Positions 6,396-8,682 of a stretch of 8,682 nt of DNA are shown in pieces. The first letter of the stretch is position 1. Each line of letters opens with the position of its first letter. Source of the stretch: Clostridiales bacterium (GTDB taxonomy: Bacteria > Bacillota > Clostridia > Oscillospirales > CAG-272); NCBI GenBank assembly GCA_019415985.1, contig DXYE01000095.1:810-9491 (forward strand), read 5' to 3'. Made by a program: the position numbers and the translations under genes. The notes under the pieces are model-generated. The model was given only the letters and a program-made list of their open reading frames with translations. It was not told the origin of the DNA and searched no databases.

Positions 6396-7114
6396 AGGGT
6401 GTCCACCGCATTTTTGTCACAGATGCAGTCTGCATGTTCTTTAACATATGTGACCATTGTATGCCCTCCCAGCCGTCTGCCGTATTCATCCAAAATAGAG
6501 CATTCAGACAGGCCTGCACTTCCTCCGACCGAAAAATAGGAGATATGCTCCGTAACAGCCAAATAGTATTTCACCTGATGCAGATCGCTCTTTTTAGCCG
6601 AATACGCACTGCTTATGCCAGAATATCCCGCCGCTTTTAACCGCCGGCATGCATCCAGCAAATATGTAAGCTCTGAAAAACCGAACACCGAGATTCCTGC
6701 ACGAACGGTTTTCTGCGGCTCCGACGGTAGATTGCTTTTGCTTTCTCCCATCAAATATTCACGCCCCAAGCTTTCATCAGTCCCATCAGCTTTGTCGATC
6801 GACTTTTCAGCAAAAGGATTCCGCTCATCCAACCTGCCGGCAAGAGATTGCTTCTGCTCCTCGGATAATGCCGATATTTTTTTTACATACATATCGCACC
6901 CGCCGCTTTTATTAGGATATACCTGAATAAATACCCTGTCGCTTGCCGCATCAAAGCCGGTCCGGCTTCTCGCCTTGTCCAGAATATCCCAAAATGCGCG
7001 TCTGGTCGTTGTATTGTCGTAGTCAATCGTGTCACAGGTGAGCGCGTACTGAGACATATCATCCGGCGTCAATGTTACCTTTAATTTATTGACGCCAATC
7101 AAATGCAGTTCCAT
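6383..7114 (-). CDS. mecA: MecA-like ClpC adaptor protein
   Basis: Resembles MecA/YpbH, the Firmicutes adaptors that bind target proteins through an N-terminal domain and deliver them to ClpC-ClpP through a C-terminal domain. At 243 residues it is somewhat longer than B. subtilis MecA (218). The N-domain (1 to about 84) has the family pattern of a short beta start, a DYDNTTTRRAFWDILDKA helix and VFIQVYPNKSGGCDMYVKKI. A polar, charged linker follows (about 85-138). The C-domain (about 140-243) has FSELTYLLDACRRL, YYLAV, and an ending ILDEYGRR..T....YVKEHADCICDKNAVDTL that matches the EYG...TxxxLxEYGkxIxxxNAxxTL tail of MecA. No membrane segment or signal peptide is present. The ATG is preceded by GGAGTGA (7130-7124) at 9 nt. 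Targets are unknown; in B. subtilis the family controls ComK, but no competence gene is visible here. Similarity is clear in pattern but sequence identity to the known members is low. Confidence 0.8.
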   Translation of the reverse strand: MELHLIGVNKLKVTLTPDDMSQYALTCDTIDYDNTTTRRAFWDILDKARSRTGFDAASDRVFIQVYPNKSGGCDMYVKKISALSEEQKQSLAGRLDERNPFAEKSIDKADGTDESLGREYLMGESKSNLPSEPQKTVRAGISVFGFSELTYLLDACRRLKAAGYSGISSAYSAKKSDLHQVKYYLAVTEHISYFSVGGSAGLSECSILDEYGRRLGGHTMVTYVKEHADCICDKNAVDTLSVL

Positions 7115-7199
7115 GAAAATACTTCACTCCGTTTCCTTATCATTTAGCAAATACAATTGGTATTCGGCAAAATACAAATAGCGATACATTTCACTATTC

Positions 7200-7205
7200 A
7201 TTATA
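7200..7205 (-). promoter_or_regulatory. -10 box candidate for the mecA-like gene
   Basis: TATAAT is perfect on the - strand (7205-7200), 85 nt before the ATG at 7114. The upstream hexamer at 17 nt spacing does not resemble TTGACA. Between it and the gene lies a small inverted repeat, AATAC-AATTG-GTATT (7151-7165), which could be an operator or chance. Confidence 0.35.
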
Positions 7206-7259
7206 AGCAAAAACGAAGAAAATTGGTACCCACAATTTATGGAAAATTTAATTGGAACT

Positions 7260-7323
7260 GCATTCTTTTTGTCGCGGGTAATTCACGCTCCAACGAGGGG
7301 ACAGTATGCTGCAGCCTCCTATT
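7260..7323 (-). repeat. Possible diverged copy 3 of the dispersed repeat
   Basis: Read on the - strand it gives AATAGGAGGC at the glyA stop codon, then CGTTGGAGCGTGAATTAC and CGACAAAAAGAA. These align with AATAAGAGGC, CGTTTCAGCGAGAAATTAC and CGACAATAGAA of copy 2, in the same order and nearly the same spacing. Identity is lower than between copies 1 and 2, and the middle block is unrelated. The first bases are also glyA coding sequence, so part of the match may be chance. As with copy 1 behind metY, it lies directly downstream of a gene and in that gene's orientation. Confidence 0.4.
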
Positions 7324-8569
7324 CGTTATAGAGCGGATGAGCTGCGCAGAGCTTTGCTACCTCCGTCCGTATAGCATCTGCACTGCTATCAAAATCCGCC
7401 GCCGCCATTTTGATTAAATGGCCAATAATCCTCATGTCCTGCGGTTCAAAACCGCGTGTGGTAGCAGCCGGTGTGCCGATTCGGACGCCACTGGTAATAA
7501 ACGGGCTTTGCGGATCGTTCGGTATCGCGTTTTTATTGACTGTGATATAAACCTCATCCAGACGCTTCTCAAGTTCCTTACCGGTGATCTGGAATTTTCT
7601 CAGATCAACGAGCATCAAATGGTTGTCCGTTCCGCCTGATACCAGATCGAAGCCCTCTTCAAGCAGGGTACTGGCCAATGCCTTTGCATTTGCTACGACA
7701 TTTTCAGCATAAGTCTTAAATTCCGGCTTCAGCGCTTCACCGAAACAGACTGCCTTTGCCGCGATAATATGCATCAACGGACCGCCCTGAATCCCCGGGA
7801 ATATAGCCTTATTGATTTTTTTCGAAAGCTCCTCGTTATTTGTCAGAATGACGCCGCCGCGCGGACCGCGTAATGTTTTGTGCGTTGTGGAGGTGACGAC
7901 ATCTGCGAAAGGAACAGGATTTTGGTGCAGTCCTGCCGCAACGAGACCGGCGATATGCGCCATATCCACCATCAAATATGCACCGCACTTTTTCGCAATA
8001 TCAGCAAACCTTTCAAAGTCCAATGCTCGCGGATAAGCGCTGGCACCTGCAACGATTAGACGCGGCTTCTGCTCCATCGCCATGCGCTCCAGGAGATCAT
8101 AGTCAATGCGATGCGTTGTATCGTCAATGCCGTACGGCACAAAATGATAGTATAATCCGGAAAGATTGACGGGTGAGCCATGGGTTAAATGACCGCCGTG
8201 AGCAAGACTCATTCCAAAAACCGTGTCACCCGGCTTCAGCAAGGCAAGGTAGACGGCTGTATTTGCCTGTGAACCGCTGTGCGGCTGAACATTGGCATAA
8301 GCTGCTCCGAATAGCTGCTTAACGCGTTCAATAGCCAAATTTTCCACAACATCAACGCATTCACAACCGCCGTAATATCTCTTTCCCGGATACCCCTCTG
8401 CATATTTGTTGGTTAAAACCGATGCTGCTGCAGCCATAACGGCAGGAGAAACAAAATTTTCCGAAGCGATCAGCTCAATGCCTCTTTTCTGTCTATTATA
8501 CTCTTCCTCCACGGCCATCCCCACTTCACTGTCCGCTGCTTTTAAAAACTCTAAATTTTCTGCTATCAT
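7319..8569 (-). CDS. glyA: Serine hydroxymethyltransferase
   Basis: A PLP enzyme that interconverts serine plus tetrahydrofolate with glycine plus 5,10-methylene-tetrahydrofolate; it is a main source of one-carbon units for purines, thymidylate and methionine. At 416 residues it has the usual bacterial length. Visible motifs are IELIASEN (31-38), NKYAEGYPGKRYYGG (54-68), PHSGSQAN (96-103), VDMAHIAGLVAAG with cofactor-contacting D202 and H205, and TSTTHKTLRGPRGG with the Schiff-base lysine K231, almost the E. coli position. The frame extends upstream to 8605 (12 extra residues), but ATG 8569 has AAGGAGG at 5 nt and starts the protein where the family usually starts. An 85-nt-scale leader with a -10 box precedes it. 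204 nt separate it from the mecA-like gene, with no strong terminator in between, so partial read-through is possible. Confidence 0.97.
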   Translation of the reverse strand: MIAENLEFLKAADSEVGMAVEEEYNRQKRGIELIASENFVSPAVMAAAASVLTNKYAEGYPGKRYYGGCECVDVVENLAIERVKQLFGAAYANVQPHSGSQANTAVYLALLKPGDTVFGMSLAHGGHLTHGSPVNLSGLYYHFVPYGIDDTTHRIDYDLLERMAMEQKPRLIVAGASAYPRALDFERFADIAKKCGAYLMVDMAHIAGLVAAGLHQNPVPFADVVTSTTHKTLRGPRGGVILTNNEELSKKINKAIFPGIQGGPLMHIIAAKAVCFGEALKPEFKTYAENVVANAKALASTLLEEGFDLVSGGTDNHLMLVDLRKFQITGKELEKRLDEVYITVNKNAIPNDPQSPFITSGVRIGTPAATTRGFEPQDMRIIGHLIKMAAADFDSSADAIRTEVAKLCAAHPLYNE

Positions 8570-8574
8570 GTTAA

Positions 8575-8581
8575 CCTCCTT
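8575..8581 (-). promoter_or_regulatory. Shine-Dalgarno site setting the glyA start
   Basis: AAGGAGG on the - strand lies 5 nt before ATG 8569. It rules out the longer in-frame start at 8605, because the site would otherwise sit inside the coding region. Confidence 0.85.
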
Positions 8582-8599
8582 ACGCATTGACGCGAATTC

Positions 8600-8650
8600 C
8601 AGCATTCAATCTTCTGATATGCAAAGAGATCATTTTTCAGGCAAATGCTG
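8600..8650 (-). other. Structured glyA leader, 7-bp long-range stem
   Basis: On the - strand CAGCATT (8650-8644) and AATGCTG (8606-8600) are perfect complements that enclose 37 nt, inside which CTGA and TCAG can also pair. It ends about 18 nt before the Shine-Dalgarno site. It does not match the glycine, THF, SAM or purine riboswitch consensus as I know them. It may be a regulatory fold or simply chance pairing. Confidence 0.25.
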
Positions 8651-8662
8651 TAAATTTCTTTT

Positions 8663-8671
8663 ATTATATCA
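8663..8671 (-). promoter_or_regulatory. Extended -10 promoter box of glyA
   Basis: The - strand reads TGATATAAT, a perfect TGnTATAAT extended -10, in a strongly AT-rich context about 94 nt before the glyA ATG. The -35 position would fall outside the window. It implies a leader of roughly 85 nt. Confidence 0.65.
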
Positions 8672-8682
8672 TATATCTGAAT

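Noticed and set aside
1..8682. CRISPR array, tRNA, rRNA, phage or defence genes
   Set aside because: No regularly spaced repeat array, no cloverleaf or rRNA signature, and every convincing gene is a known housekeeping family.

Overview
The window reads as bacterial chromosome from a low-to-mid GC Firmicute, most likely class Clostridia and perhaps the Oscillospiraceae/Acutalibacteraceae side. Three things suggest this: a GluRS with the long N-terminal extension seen in clostridial enzymes, a MecA/ClpC-type adaptor (a Firmicutes family), and strong AGGAGG-type ribosome sites. The taxonomic placement is an inference from gene content, not a search result.

Layout. Bases 1-180 are a leader with a possible extended -10 and overlapping hairpins. 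From 181 to 4901 three genes run on the + strand: gltX (glutamyl-tRNA synthetase), glnS (glutaminyl-tRNA synthetase) and metY (O-acetylhomoserine sulfhydrylase). A strong intrinsic terminator at 4959-5005 ends this group. Bases 4902-5636 carry no convincing gene. They hold the metY terminator, a repeat copy, an AT-rich stretch with small hairpins, and the terminator of the facing gene. From 5637 to 8569 three genes run on the - strand, in transcription order glyA (serine hydroxymethyltransferase), a mecA-like adaptor gene, and a family 4 uracil-DNA glycosylase. The glyA leader, with its -10 box, reaches the right edge of the window.

Function. The gltX/glnS pair supplies Glu-tRNA(Glu) and Gln-tRNA(Gln) directly, so this organism should not need the Glu-tRNA(Gln) amidotransferase route for glutamine. 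metY makes homocysteine, and glyA makes glycine and methylene-tetrahydrofolate, which feeds methionine, purine and thymidylate synthesis. The glycosylase removes uracil from DNA. The MecA-like protein probably hands substrates to ClpC-ClpP. Apart from the tRNA synthetase pair, this is ordinary housekeeping content.

The least ordinary signal is non-coding. A short repeat of about 65 nt (core AATAAGAGGC...CGTTTCAGCGAGAAATT...GACAATAGAAAGCGG) appears three times between genes: at 5003-5097 (+), 6276-6343 (+) and, more diverged, at 7260-7323 (-), where it begins inside the glyA stop codon. Copy 1 carries an extra 26 nt bounded by a 6-nt direct repeat. Copy 2 runs into the 5' end of the glycosylase gene. 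I saw no CRISPR array, tRNA, rRNA, phage gene, transposase or defence gene.
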